Translations under genes and position numbers: made by a program | DNA from: a bacterium | GTDB taxonomy: Bacteria > Zhuqueibacterota > Zhuqueibacteria > Residuimicrobiales > Krinioviventaceae | Length of the DNA stretch: 40,945 nucleotides | Reading direction: 5' to 3' | NCBI GenBank assembly: GCA_029561455.1 | Contig: JAKQIY010000036.1 | Coordinates: 1-40,945 of the forward strand | Shown: positions 33,184-40,945 of the stretch, piece by piece | Layout of the letters: the number at the start of each line of letters is the position of its first letter | Numbering within the stretch: the first letter of the stretch is position 1 | The notes under the pieces: generated by a model | The model's input: the letters and a program-made list of their open reading frames with translations, nothing else | What the model was told of the DNA's origin: nothing | Databases searched by the model: none

Positions 33184-33957
33184 TTATCTGTTTTTGAAAA
33201 CCGGTTCGCGTTTTTCAAGATAGGCGGTTATAGCTTCGTTTTGATCTTCGGTATTAACACAATGCGACAAAGCCAAACTTTCCTCATCTTTTAAATTATC
33301 AAGGTCCCAGGGATAACGGTTCAGCATTTTTTTGGCCAAACGGTTGGCAATCGGCGCATTTTTTTCAATACGGCGGGCAATATTGAAAACATTCTCCATA
33401 AAGCGTTCATCGGGATATACTTCATTAACCAGGCCATATTCCCTGGCTTCAACAGCGGTGATCATTCTGGCGGTAAAGAACAGTTCTTTGGCGCGGGCAA
33501 CGCCTATATGCCGGGGCAGGCGAAAGGTTCCGCCCCAACTGGTGATCATACCAACTTTGGATTCGGGGAGGCCGAATTTGGCAGATTCAGCGGCAAAACG
33601 CAGATCACAGGCGCAAGCCATTTCAAGTCCACCGCCGACGGCATAACCATTCACGGCGGCAATTACCGGGCACGGAAAATTCTCGATCTTTTCCAGCAAA
33701 CGGTGGCCGGCCAGGGAAAAATTTCGGGCAGTATTGGGATCGAAATCTTTGATTTCTTTCAAATCGACCCCGGAAGAAAACGATTTGCCCATACCGGTAA
33801 TTACCAGGCAGCGCACATCCGCTTTTACCAGGGCGTCCAGCTTACTGCTTAAAAGCTCCAGCATTTCAAAATTTAACGCATTATAGACATCGGGCCGGTT
33901 AATGCGGAAAAAAACTATATAATCTGTAAGTTTTTCCTCAATTATGAAATCTGTCAT
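33184..33957 (-). CDS. Enoyl-CoA hydratase/isomerase (crotonase family)
   Basis: 257 residues. The CoA-binding and oxyanion-hole segments are intact (MGKSFSSGVDLKEI and NGYAVGGGLEMACACDLRFA). Both catalytic glutamates of enoyl-CoA hydratase are visible, one in GGGLEMA and one in KFGLPESKVGM, so hydration of trans-2-enoyl-CoA is possible. Related crotonases do other reactions, and the substrate cannot be fixed. There are no fad genes next to it. The gene is followed on its own strand by a short GC-rich hairpin (33128-33140) that might end transcription. Confidence 0.92.
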   Translation of the reverse strand: MTDFIIEEKLTDYIVFFRINRPDVYNALNFEMLELLSSKLDALVKADVRCLVITGMGKSFSSGVDLKEIKDFDPNTARNFSLAGHRLLEKIENFPCPVIAAVNGYAVGGGLEMACACDLRFAAESAKFGLPESKVGMITSWGGTFRLPRHIGVARAKELFFTARMITAVEAREYGLVNEVYPDERFMENVFNIARRIEKNAPIANRLAKKMLNRYPWDLDNLKDEESLALSHCVNTEDQNEAITAYLEKREPVFKNR

Positions 33958-34113
33958 TGTCTACCTCGAATATGATCAGATAAATTATACGGAATGCAGA
34001 ACAAGTGTGGATATCAAGTGCGCTATCTAATCGTTCAATAGTTATAATATAACGTAAATATCGAAAAATTGCAAAACAATTCATAATCCCTTATATAAAC
34101 TGCTTGGCTTTTG

Positions 34114-34761
34114 TCACCCGATAATATCGGTCATCAGAATAACTCCACCGCAGATTTGTTGCACACGGTCGGCAAACAAGCGAGTCTTCTCAAATAGGAG
34201 GTTTTTATCATATTCGCCCGGTGAAAAAATAACCAGGGCGGCGTTTTTAGTCGCCAGGTCGACTGCCGTACGTTCGGAATCGGTGATGGGTGAACCAAAA
34301 GGGCCGGTTTCATCGGCAATGCAATACCTGCCGGCAAGATTGATACTATTATGATTCAAGCCCGAATATGATTCGCCCTCTTTACCCAGACGTATTGTTA
34401 CATTACCATTGATCTTGTTCAGGTCGTAAACACAAATCGGCAACAGGAAGTCAAGAGAACACCAGTTGCCCACATCGACCAGGGAATTGACGGAATACAA
34501 TTCCTTATCTTTCAGAGCCCGGTTGAGTAGCGCTTCGGATGATGACCTGCGTTTGGTGGGATCAACGCCTATAGAATGGAAAAACTTGCGGGCGTACTGT
34601 ACCCCCGGCACTTCACCGATAGGAATATCCCTGTAGCGGTTACGCCATGATTGTGCACAAGCCAGTAACTCCTGGTAGGCGTTTTCTCCGGTATCGACGT
34701 TTATTCCATTAATAATTACAAGCGCCAGATGCACCGGTAAATCGGTCAAAAGTTTCCACAT
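34114..34761 (-). CDS. B3/B4 tRNA-binding-domain protein
   Basis: 215 residues that make up one B3/B4 domain, the fold that edits mischarged tRNA in the beta subunit of phenylalanyl-tRNA synthetase. Recognisable stretches are PGVQYARKFFHSIGVDPTKR with RRSSSEALLNRAL, NSLVDVGNWCSLDFLLPICV and YCIADETGPFGSPITDSERT. Stand-alone B3/B4 proteins are common and poorly characterised; trans-editing of aminoacyl-tRNA or binding of an amino-acid-like ligand is a reasonable inference. It is read after the alkaline phosphatase gene with a 43-bp gap. Confidence 0.85.
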   Translation of the reverse strand: MWKLLTDLPVHLALVIINGINVDTGENAYQELLACAQSWRNRYRDIPIGEVPGVQYARKFFHSIGVDPTKRRSSSEALLNRALKDKELYSVNSLVDVGNWCSLDFLLPICVYDLNKINGNVTIRLGKEGESYSGLNHNSINLAGRYCIADETGPFGSPITDSERTAVDLATKNAALVIFSPGEYDKNLLFEKTRLFADRVQQICGGVILMTDIIG

Positions 34762-34804
34762 TGTGATACTATCAATAACTGAAAATTATTGGACACAAAA
34801 CAAA

Positions 34805-35893
34805 CTATTTTTTTACGAACTCGATCAGGGTTTTGCCAATAAAAGTATTATCATGGATGCCACCTAAAACCTGGCTTCCCGGTCCATAAACCAATAACGG
34901 TACCATTGTAGCCGAATGATTGCCGGTGCTAAAAGCCGGTTTGGATACTTTTTTATCCGGGATAGAACCTTCTAATAATGTTAAACCACCGGTTTCATGA
35001 TCAGCGGTAACGACCACCAGGGTATTTTTATTTTTTTCGGCAAAATCCAGCGCCGCGCCAATTGCAGCGTCAAAATCTATTACTTCATTGATGAGATACT
35101 CTGCATTATTATTATGACCGCCCCAATCAATTTGCGAGCCTTCTACCATCAGAAAAAAACCTTTGGAATTTTGCGCTAAAAGTTGAATGGCTTTACTGGT
35201 CATGTCGGCCAGGGAAACCGAACGCTCCTTAGCTTGGGGCAAATTTTCAGCTGCAAAAAAACCGGCTACCTGTTTGGGGGAGCCTAGTTTGGCAAATTCT
35301 TCCGGGGTGCGAATGACAAGCATTTTTTTCTCCAACCCGGTCAACAAATCCAGATCATCCTTTCTGCGGCTTTTTTCGACAGACTTGGGAACCAGAAATC
35401 CCCAGCCGCCGCCAAACACAACATCGATGCCGCTATTGGCCAGTTGTGCGGCGATTTCATTTTCCATAGATCTTTTTGCAACATGAGCAAAAAAACTTGC
35501 CGGTGTTGCATTTGTAAATGTGCAGGTCACAACCAGACCGGTTGCTTTGCCTTTTTCTTCAGCAAACTCACAGACTGTTTTGACCGGCAAGGTATCTGGG
35601 GAAACCGAAATAGCGCCATTATATGTCTTTGTACCGGTAGCCAGGGCGGTGCCGCCGGCAGCGGAATCGGTGACATAATTATTTGCGGAATATGTGACAG
35701 ATAGACCACCACCGGTCATCCGCTCCATATTCAGCGTTCCGTTGACAGTTTTAGCTGCAGTTACATGCGCCACGCCCATACCGTCGCCAATCAATAGAAT
35801 AATGTTGCGGGGATTCTTTTCTGCAAAAGAGTTTGCAGAAAAGAAAATAACAGAACAAAGCAGGATTTGAAGAATAGTTTTTATTTTTTGCAT
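34805..35893 (-). CDS. Alkaline phosphatase (PhoA family), secreted
   Basis: 362 residues from the ATG at 35893, preferred over an ATG four codons upstream because of a GGAAAAG seven bases before it. A signal peptide is visible (MQKIKTILQILLCSVIFFSA). Active-site parts are complete: LIGDGMGVAHVTAAK (first metal Asp), VTDSAAGGTALATG (nucleophile Ser), VEGSQIDWGGHNNN (Glu, Asp, His metal ligands), TADHETGGL (Asp, His) and STGNHSATMVP (last His). It should hydrolyse phosphate monoesters in the periplasm using zinc and magnesium. It may share a transcript with the B3/B4 gene. No Pho box was recognised upstream. Confidence 0.93.
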   Translation of the reverse strand: MQKIKTILQILLCSVIFFSANSFAEKNPRNIILLIGDGMGVAHVTAAKTVNGTLNMERMTGGGLSVTYSANNYVTDSAAGGTALATGTKTYNGAISVSPDTLPVKTVCEFAEEKGKATGLVVTCTFTNATPASFFAHVAKRSMENEIAAQLANSGIDVVFGGGWGFLVPKSVEKSRRKDDLDLLTGLEKKMLVIRTPEEFAKLGSPKQVAGFFAAENLPQAKERSVSLADMTSKAIQLLAQNSKGFFLMVEGSQIDWGGHNNNAEYLINEVIDFDAAIGAALDFAEKNKNTLVVVTADHETGGLTLLEGSIPDKKVSKPAFSTGNHSATMVPLLVYGPGSQVLGGIHDNTFIGKTLIEFVKK

Positions 35894-35905
35894 ATTCTTT
35901 TCCAT

Positions 35906-36289
35906 ATTATTTTAATATATGCCTGGACCATTTTTTAATTGTACGTATTATTACAAGTTAAAAATTTAATATCAATGATAAAAGGATTTTTTTCAAGCTG
36001 ATATTTATTGACTGTAACTTGAATAAAACGGACAATTAATTCTAAAACTAATATTTTTTCAATAACAATTACAAAACAAAGATAACAATAATTAAAATAA
36101 ATATCGCCATTTACATTTTTTTTTTGTATTATTACAGTTACCATACAGAGAAATTTGGAACATAGACTTTAACACCCGGATTTCCGACTTCTTTCCTGTG
36201 AGTAGTGTTCATTCATAATTTAATATACGATTCACCAGAATATATCATATTTTAATTTATTTACGTGGTATTTTGAAAGGATTGTTTCG
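35906..36289. promoter_or_regulatory. AT-rich divergent intergenic region
   Basis: A 384-bp gap between the divergent alkaline phosphatase and endonuclease IV genes, so both promoters should be here. It is very AT-rich. A 69-codon frame on the minus strand (35935-36144) has no ribosome binding site or recognisable sequence. The only clear signal is GAAAGGA at 36275-36281, the ribosome binding site of the endonuclease gene. Confidence 0.45.
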
Positions 36290-37138
36290 ATGAAACGTAT
36301 CGGCGCGCATGTCAGCGCTTCGGGCGGGGTAGAAAATTCGCCACTGAACGCGCAAGCGATAGGCGCAAAAGCGTTTGCCCTGTTTACCAAGAACCAGCGG
36401 CAATGGCATGCCGCTCCATTAACTGAACAAAGCATCCAGGCATTCAAAAAGAATTGCCAGGAAACCGGTTACAAAACAGAGCATATTCTGCCGCATGACA
36501 GTTACCTTATCAACCTGGGGCACCCGGAAACTGAGGGTTTGAACAAATCCCGCGATTCTTTTCTGGACGAAATGCAACGCTGCGAACAGCTTGGGCTAAC
36601 ATTGCTCAATTTCCATCCCGGCAGTGGACTGGGGGTTCTGACTGAAGATGAAACTATGGACCGGATCGCCGAATCCATCAACATGGCCCTGGACAAGACC
36701 CGCACTGTAACCGCCGTTATTGAAAACACCTCGGGACAAGGCAGCCATGTCGGCTATAAATTCGAGCACCTTGCATATATTATTGATAAAGTAAAAGATA
36801 AATCACGGATTGGCGTTTGCCTGGACACCTGTCATACCTTTACCGCCGGATATGACCTGCGCAGCAGGGAAGCCTGCGACAATACCTTTAAAGAATTCGA
36901 CAACATCGTAGGTTTTAAATACCTGCGGGGTGTGCATTTCAACGATTCCAAACCCGAACTGGGCAGCCGTGTCGACCGCCATGCGCCCATCGGCAAGGGG
37001 GTATTGGGAATAGAAGCTTTTCGCTATATTGTGAATGATGATCATTTTGAAGAAGTCCCTTTAATACTGGAAACGCCGGAATCGGACTTGTGGGCGGATG
37101 AGATAAAAATGCTGTATGGGTTGATTGTAAATAAATAA
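36290..37138 (+). CDS. nfo: Deoxyribonuclease IV (endonuclease IV, AP endonuclease)
   Basis: 282 residues, the usual length for Nfo. It starts [20 protein letters not shown] and contains [80 protein letters not shown] and a final LILETP, which are the successive metal-binding motifs of the TIM-barrel enzyme with three zinc ions. It cleaves DNA 5' to abasic sites in base-excision repair. The start has GAAAGGA eight bases upstream. The next gene begins 24 bp after its stop, so they could be co-transcribed, but their roles appear unrelated. Confidence 0.97.
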   Translation: MKRIGAHVSASGGVENSPLNAQAIGAKAFALFTKNQRQWHAAPLTEQSIQAFKKNCQETGYKTEHILPHDSYLINLGHPETEGLNKSRDSFLDEMQRCEQLGLTLLNFHPGSGLGVLTEDETMDRIAESINMALDKTRTVTAVIENTSGQGSHVGYKFEHLAYIIDKVKDKSRIGVCLDTCHTFTAGYDLRSREACDNTFKEFDNIVGFKYLRGVHFNDSKPELGSRVDRHAPIGKGVLGIEAFRYIVNDDHFEEVPLILETPESDLWADEIKMLYGLIVNK

Positions 37139-37162
37139 ATTTTAAAAATATGGGAGGATACA

Positions 37163-40100
37163 ATGCGTAGGTATTTGCTCGTTCTGTGGCTTTTTTTAGT
37201 ACCGGTCACAAGTATTGCAAACACAATTTATCATGCTTATTCCACGATAAATAATATAAAATTAGATTCTTTGTTAACTCTGGATGGTGTGAAATCTAGT
37301 ATGAAATCAAATTTAGCGCAAAAGTATGTTTTCCGACTTTATATTGAGAGTTTATCTGGACTTGAATCACCTCTTTCCAAATTACGGTTAATTTTTGGAG
37401 AAATAGATTACATAATCGGTTATGGCGAAAACACCAATAATTCAGATCATTCCCTGGTTGAAATTGGTACTTCTTCCACCACAATGCAAGGTATCAACAC
37501 AAAAACCTGGCAAGATTTGCACATTTTAATTCATTCCGATGATATCTGGGCAAAAGTTGAAGCAGATTGGAATACCGGAAAAGCATCTACTCTCACTTTA
37601 TGGATTGGTACAAAGAATCTACCGAATTACGCTTTTTTTTATAACGATGAAGAGAACACAAGTAGACCTGCTCAAATTCAGCTTGACAGTTATGTAATAT
37701 CCAATAGCACCGTAACAGTTCCAATTTACCATAGTTCAGATAATACAGTCTCGTTAAAAGAATGGTTAAAAAATTTTGGCGCCGGAAATTTAGCAGAGTC
37801 CTTTTCTGAATATCCTTATGTATATTATATTTATGCACGAAGTTTTAAACATAATTCTGATATGACAAGAATACTATTTAATTTTAAAAGTGCACCAGAA
37901 TTATGTATTGGTAAATCAAATTTCAATGGAAGAAATGTTGTAAAAGTTGGAAAAGATCAAACAAATTTGCATCAATTCTCAAATAACAAGGTTACTGATT
38001 TAATTCAATATTGTAATAATTCTAATTTTTATATTTACTTAGATGATGATCAAATAAATGACATTCCAGGAGAAATTTTTCTTATTTTGGCATCTTATAC
38101 TCGTTATGATAACAGTACTTTTGAAATCTTATCAAACTCTAATGGCCCTGAAGGTATATATATTGGTGGACATGATGTTTGTGAGGGAAATTTAGAACAA
38201 ATTACATATAATACAATCAGTAAACCGGATCTGGACAATTTATTAACTAACGATGGCGCCGGCAGTTTTACATCTGGATTTACGCAAAATTATATCTACC
38301 GTTTCTCAATAAATAGCCAGGGTGGTAGTCCCGAACCTGATCCGACAAGTATCAAAATGAAATTGGGGCATGTTGCTAGCCGAGTCATTGCTAAATGCGA
38401 TGATGAATATGCAGCGGAAATTGGTTCAACAACATTACATGATCTTGATACCGGGGATTGGCAGGATATCACTTCGTGGTGTGATGCTGCCGATATACAT
38501 CTGCGATTACTTCCTGATATATGGGTACATTCAAGTAACCAGATCATAATCTGGTTTGGTTTTTCATCTTCACTGGGGAGTTCTTTGCTATATGATATAA
38601 TGGAACAGTATGCAGGGCCATCGACTTTTACCATCCAGGGTTTTAATATCTCCGACGATATTAACATTACCATTGCCTCCCGCAATCTGGCCTATGAACC
38701 GGTTACCAAACCGGATATAGATACGCTGTTCATGACTGACGGCGCCGATGATTTTATAAGCCAGTTCCGCGATTATGATTACCTGTATCGCTTTGATCTA
38801 TACAGCAAAACCAATCTCACCAAAGGCAACAAGATCAAAGTGCACCTTAACGATATAGTAGACAAAGTGATTGCTTACAGTAACGGTACTACCCGGCAGT
38901 TGGCCAGCATCGGCAAGGAACTGACCCAGCAGCAGTTGTTCGGCGTCGGCGCCTGGAAGGATGTAACCCAATACGCCAATGTGCAGGATTTCTATATCGT
39001 CATGATCGACGACCCCACCGAACACTATCCCGGCCATTTGCGACTCTGGCTCGGCTCCAACTCATGGCTGGGGCAGTCCCTGACGTATGAAACTGTGGAT
39101 AACGCAACGCCGCCGGATTCATTCCTGGTCCGCTCTTTCCGCAAGTCCGATATAACGGTGCAAGATGTGCATGTGCTTACCCCGGCTACAGGCAAAGCCG
39201 CATGCCTGTATGATGGCGACCAGTATTACTTTGACCGCGACTATTACATCCTCAACATTGCCGACAGTCTGCGCAACCTGGTGTGGATCAAAACTGCCAA
39301 CGACGATAAAAACAGTACGGCAGATTCATTATTAAAGATTTCTGTTGACCGTCCCGCCGATGTATTTATCGGTTATGACCATCGCGGCACGACCCTGCCG
39401 CCCTGGCTGGTGGATAACTTTACACAAACCAATTATAATATTGACGTGCTCGATTTCGCCAGTCCTTTAAAAGTATGGCGTCAACACGTACCGGCCGGCA
39501 TGTTCGATCTCGGCGGGAACATGGCCGGTGGAGCGGCCGGCGCCAAAAGCAATTATATTGTGCTGGTCGATGTGGAAGAACCGCTGCCGCCGGTAGCCGC
39601 ATTCGATTATGATCCCAAACAGGGTGTGCATCCCCTGGCCGTGCAGTTCACCAACCAGTCCACCGGCGAAATCGACTCGCTGCGCTGGGATTTTGGCGAT
39701 GGGCAAAGCAGTGTTGAAGAAAATCCCCTGCATGTCTTCACCACAGTCGATACCTTTACCGTCTCCCTCACCGTACACGGGCCCGGTGGCGTCGATTCAG
39801 ATTCCGCCCAGGTACAAGTAACGGAACTGCCGCCGGTGGCCGCTTTCGCCGCCGACACAACTGTCGGAGTAACACCATTAACAGTAACGTTTGCCGATAG
39901 TTCCACCGGTATTATATCTTCATGGTTGTGGAATTTTGGCGACGGACAGACCGGCGACCAACAAAATCCTGTACATATCTATACCACTGCCGATACCTTC
40001 AGCGTTTCATTAACAGTTACCGGGCCGGGCGGCGCCGATACTGAAAACAAACAAGATTACATTATCACTTACGCCCCGCCGCTTGCCGCATTCACTTATG

Positions 40101-40945
40101 AAGAAGTCGCCGAGCCGCCACTGACTCTTAATTTCCACGATAATTCCACCGGTATCATTACCTCCTGGCAGTGGGATTTCGGCGACGGCGATTTCAGCAC
40201 TGACCAGCACCCCTCCCACACCTTTGCCAAAGCAGATACGTTTACCGTCATTCTGCTGGTTGAAGGGCCCGGCGGTTCAAATAGCAAATCCCAAAACATC
40301 ATCGTCACCGGCGGCCAGCCCATTGCCGAATTCGAGGCCGATTCCACCGCCGGCGTGCGTCCTTTCTCCGTACAGTTCTACGATCGTTCCTCCGGCATCA
40401 TTGACTCTCGGACATGGGATTTTGGCGATGGTAACAGCAGTGACGGACAGCATCCTGTGCATGTGTATACATCTGCCGATACCTTTACAGTAACCCTGAC
40501 GGTTACCGGGCCGGGCGGGTCGGATTCCATGACCAAAACAGATTATATCATTGTCCGCGAGCAGCCGCCTGTGGCCGCTTTTGCCGCTAATGTTACTACC
40601 GGTATCAAACCGTTGACGGTAGCGTTTGCCGATAGCTCCACCGGCGTTATCACCTCCCATGTCTGGAATTTTGGCGACGGCGCGCAAAGCTCCGATCAGA
40701 ATCCAATACATACCTACACCACCGCCGATACTTTTAATGTAACACTCACAGTAACCGGACCGGGCGGGACGGATACGGAAGCTAAAACCGATTATATTAT
40801 CGTTCGCGAACAACCGCCGGTGGCCGCCTTTGCCGCCGACTCCACCAGCGGCGAAATCCCCATGACTGTGACCTTTAGCGATAGTTCTACCGGTATCATT
40901 TCTACCTGGCTATGGGACTTTGGCGACGGGCAATCCAGTTTCGAA
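37163..40945 (+). CDS. Giant secreted multidomain protein: four novel repeats plus PKD array (partial, runs off right edge)
   Basis: Open from the ATG at 37163 (GGGAGG at 37152-37157) to the window end, 1261 codons with no stop. A short signal peptide (about residues 1-20) is followed by four tandem repeats of ~162 residues starting near 31, 194, 354 and 516. Then comes a ~130-residue beta-rich module (about 678-808; WIKTANDDK, VFIGYDHRGTTLPPW and FDLGGNMAGGAAGAKSNYIV). PKD domains start near 809, 890, 972, 1052, 1135 and 1218, each with W-x-F-G-D-G. PKD arrays are typical of cell-surface or exported adhesins and enzymes. The missing C-terminus probably holds a catalytic module or a sorting domain. 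The start of the gene is much more AT-rich than the rest. Confidence 0.88.
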   Translation, partial: MRRYLLVLWLFLVPVTSIANTIYHAYSTINNIKLDSLLTLDGVKSSMKSNLAQKYVFRLYIESLSGLESPLSKLRLIFGEIDYIIGYGENTNNSDHSLVEIGTSSTTMQGINTKTWQDLHILIHSDDIWAKVEADWNTGKASTLTLWIGTKNLPNYAFFYNDEENTSRPAQIQLDSYVISNSTVTVPIYHSSDNTVSLKEWLKNFGAGNLAESFSEYPYVYYIYARSFKHNSDMTRILFNFKSAPELCIGKSNFNGRNVVKVGKDQTNLHQFSNNKVTDLIQYCNNSNFYIYLDDDQINDIPGEIFLILASYTRYDNSTFEILSNSNGPEGIYIGGHDVCEGNLEQITYNTISKPDLDNLLTNDGAGSFTSGFTQNYIYRFSINSQGGSPEPDPTSIKMKLGHVASRVIAKCDDEYAAEIGSTTLHDLDTGDWQDITSWCDAADIHLRLLPDIWVHSSNQIIIWFGFSSSLGSSLLYDIMEQYAGPSTFTIQGFNISDDINITIASRNLAYEPVTKPDIDTLFMTDGADDFISQFRDYDYLYRFDLYSKTNLTKGNKIKVHLNDIVDKVIAYSNGTTRQLASIGKELTQQQLFGVGAWKDVTQYANVQDFYIVMIDDPTEHYPGHLRLWLGSNSWLGQSLTYETVDNATPPDSFLVRSFRKSDITVQDVHVLTPATGKAACLYDGDQYYFDRDYYILNIADSLRNLVWIKTANDDKNSTADSLLKISVDRPADVFIGYDHRGTTLPPWLVDNFTQTNYNIDVLDFASPLKVWRQHVPAGMFDLGGNMAGGAAGAKSNYIVLVDVEEPLPPVAAFDYDPKQGVHPLAVQFTNQSTGEIDSLRWDFGDGQSSVEENPLHVFTTVDTFTVSLTVHGPGGVDSDSAQVQVTELPPVAAFAADTTVGVTPLTVTFADSSTGIISSWLWNFGDGQTGDQQNPVHIYTTADTFSVSLTVTGPGGADTENKQDYIITYAPPLAAFTYEEVAEPPLTLNFHDNSTGIITSWQWDFGDGDFSTDQHPSHTFAKADTFTVILLVEGPGGSNSKSQNIIVTGGQPIAEFEADSTAGVRPFSVQFYDRSSGIIDSRTWDFGDGNSSDGQHPVHVYTSADTFTVTLTVTGPGGSDSMTKTDYIIVREQPPVAAFAANVTTGIKPLTVAFADSSTGVITSHVWNFGDGAQSSDQNPIHTYTTADTFNVTLTVTGPGGTDTEAKTDYIIVREQPPVAAFAADSTSGEIPMTVTFSDSSTGIISTWLWDFGDGQSSFE
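37256..39193 (+). repeat. Four tandem copies of an unnamed ~162-residue domain
   Basis: Each copy opens with a consensus x-L-D-x-L-L-x-x-D-G-A-x-x-F-x-S-x-F then Y-x-Y-R-F: KPDLDNLLTNDGAGSFTSGF (copy 3) and KPDIDTLFMTDGADDFISQF (copy 4) are the clearest. Mid-domain W-x-D-x-T recurs as TWQDLHILIHSDD, VTDLIQYCNNSNFYIYLDDD, DWQDITSWCDAADIHLRLLP and AWKDVTQYANVQDFYIVMID. A later L-x-L-W-x-G-S/T strand recurs as TLTLWIGTKN, GEIFLILASYT, QIIIWFGFSS and HLRLWLGSNS. Copies 1 and 2 are AT-rich and more divergent. The pattern suggests a beta-sandwich. I do not recognise a named family. Confidence 0.8.
39587..40945 (+). repeat. Tandem PKD-domain repeats (at least six)
   Basis: Six repeats start at 39587, 39830, 40076, 40316, 40565 and 40814, spaced 240-249 bp. 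Each encodes P-x-A-x-F near its start, an F-x-x-x-S-T/S-G-I/V-I middle, W-x-F-G-D-G, a T/S-A-D-T-F-x-V-x-L-x-V strand and a G-P-G-G turn. The sixth is cut by the window edge. Nucleotide similarity between copies is high, notably in the last two complete ones (from 40565 and 40814), so recombination or assembly collapse is possible here. Confidence 0.92.

Noticed and set aside
33012-33218. 68-codon minus-strand ORF after the crotonase gene
   Set aside because: Overlaps the crotonase 3' end in another frame, with no ribosome binding site.
35935-36144. 69-codon minus-strand ORF between alkaline phosphatase and nfo
   Set aside because: Low-complexity AT-rich translation, no start signals.
1-40945. 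tRNA, rRNA, CRISPR arrays, prophage genes
   Set aside because: I looked for T-loop-like sequences, regular spacer-repeat arrays and phage structural genes by eye and found none; a covariance-model scan would be needed to exclude small RNAs.

Overview
This window looks like a chromosomal piece of an anaerobic, H2-metabolising bacterium of the Fibrobacteres-Chlorobi-Bacteroidetes (FCB) superphylum, perhaps a Calditrichota/KSB1-like lineage. The clues are a secreted protein ending in an NPFNP-type FlgD/T9SS sorting domain, a 7TM-AraC regulator of the Bacteroidota style, a large PKD-repeat surface protein, and a hydrogenase operon. Base composition is moderate, with local AT-rich and GC-rich patches. 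The lineage is inferred from these architectures only; there is no rRNA or tRNA gene in the window.

Layout. 1-50: N-terminus of a transposase leaving the left edge. 369-2422: methyltransferase and membrane AraC regulator. 2411-4237 (-): PQQ-type propeller protein with a sorting tail. 4890-5276: small exported protein, closed by a bidirectional-looking terminator. 5405-17703 (-): a 17-gene, tightly overlapping operon for a membrane-bound group 4 [NiFe] hydrogenase. 18234-20702 (-): DRTGG protein and a sensor histidine kinase built on an [FeFe]-hydrogenase-like domain. 20948-24756 (-): a four-gene unit with a CPBP protease, a GNAT, a PurD-like ATP-grasp ligase and an arginyl-transferase-like GNAT. 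25873-28837 (+): CheW and a chemoreceptor. 28958-35893 (-): mixed genes (Mut7-C RNase, aldo/keto reductase, EreA/ChaN-like lipoprotein, methyltransferase, crotonase, B3/B4 protein, alkaline phosphatase). 36290-37138 (+): endonuclease IV. 37163 to the right edge (+): an open-ended secreted giant with four copies of a ~162-residue domain followed by at least six PKD repeats.

How the genes work together. The operon encodes a formate-hydrogenlyase-like core (HycB, HycD, HycG, HycE, HycF and HycI equivalents) and a near-complete Mrp/Mnh Na+/H+ antiporter (NuoL-like, MbhD/E, MnhB-G). In place of formate dehydrogenase it has the flavin/iron-sulfur NAD(P)H-reactive pair (beta and gamma) of cytosolic sulfhydrogenases. 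The natural reading is an ion-translocating NAD(P)H:H+ oxidoreductase, running as H2 evolution or as H2-driven NAD(P)+ reduction. The [FeFe]-like kinase and DRTGG protein just upstream on the same strand are good candidates for its H2 or redox sensor.

Most novel-looking items: the hybrid hydrogenase operon, the [FeFe]-type sensor beside a [NiFe] enzyme, the ATP-grasp/aminoacyl-transferase-like unit, and the fourfold-repeated extracellular domain.
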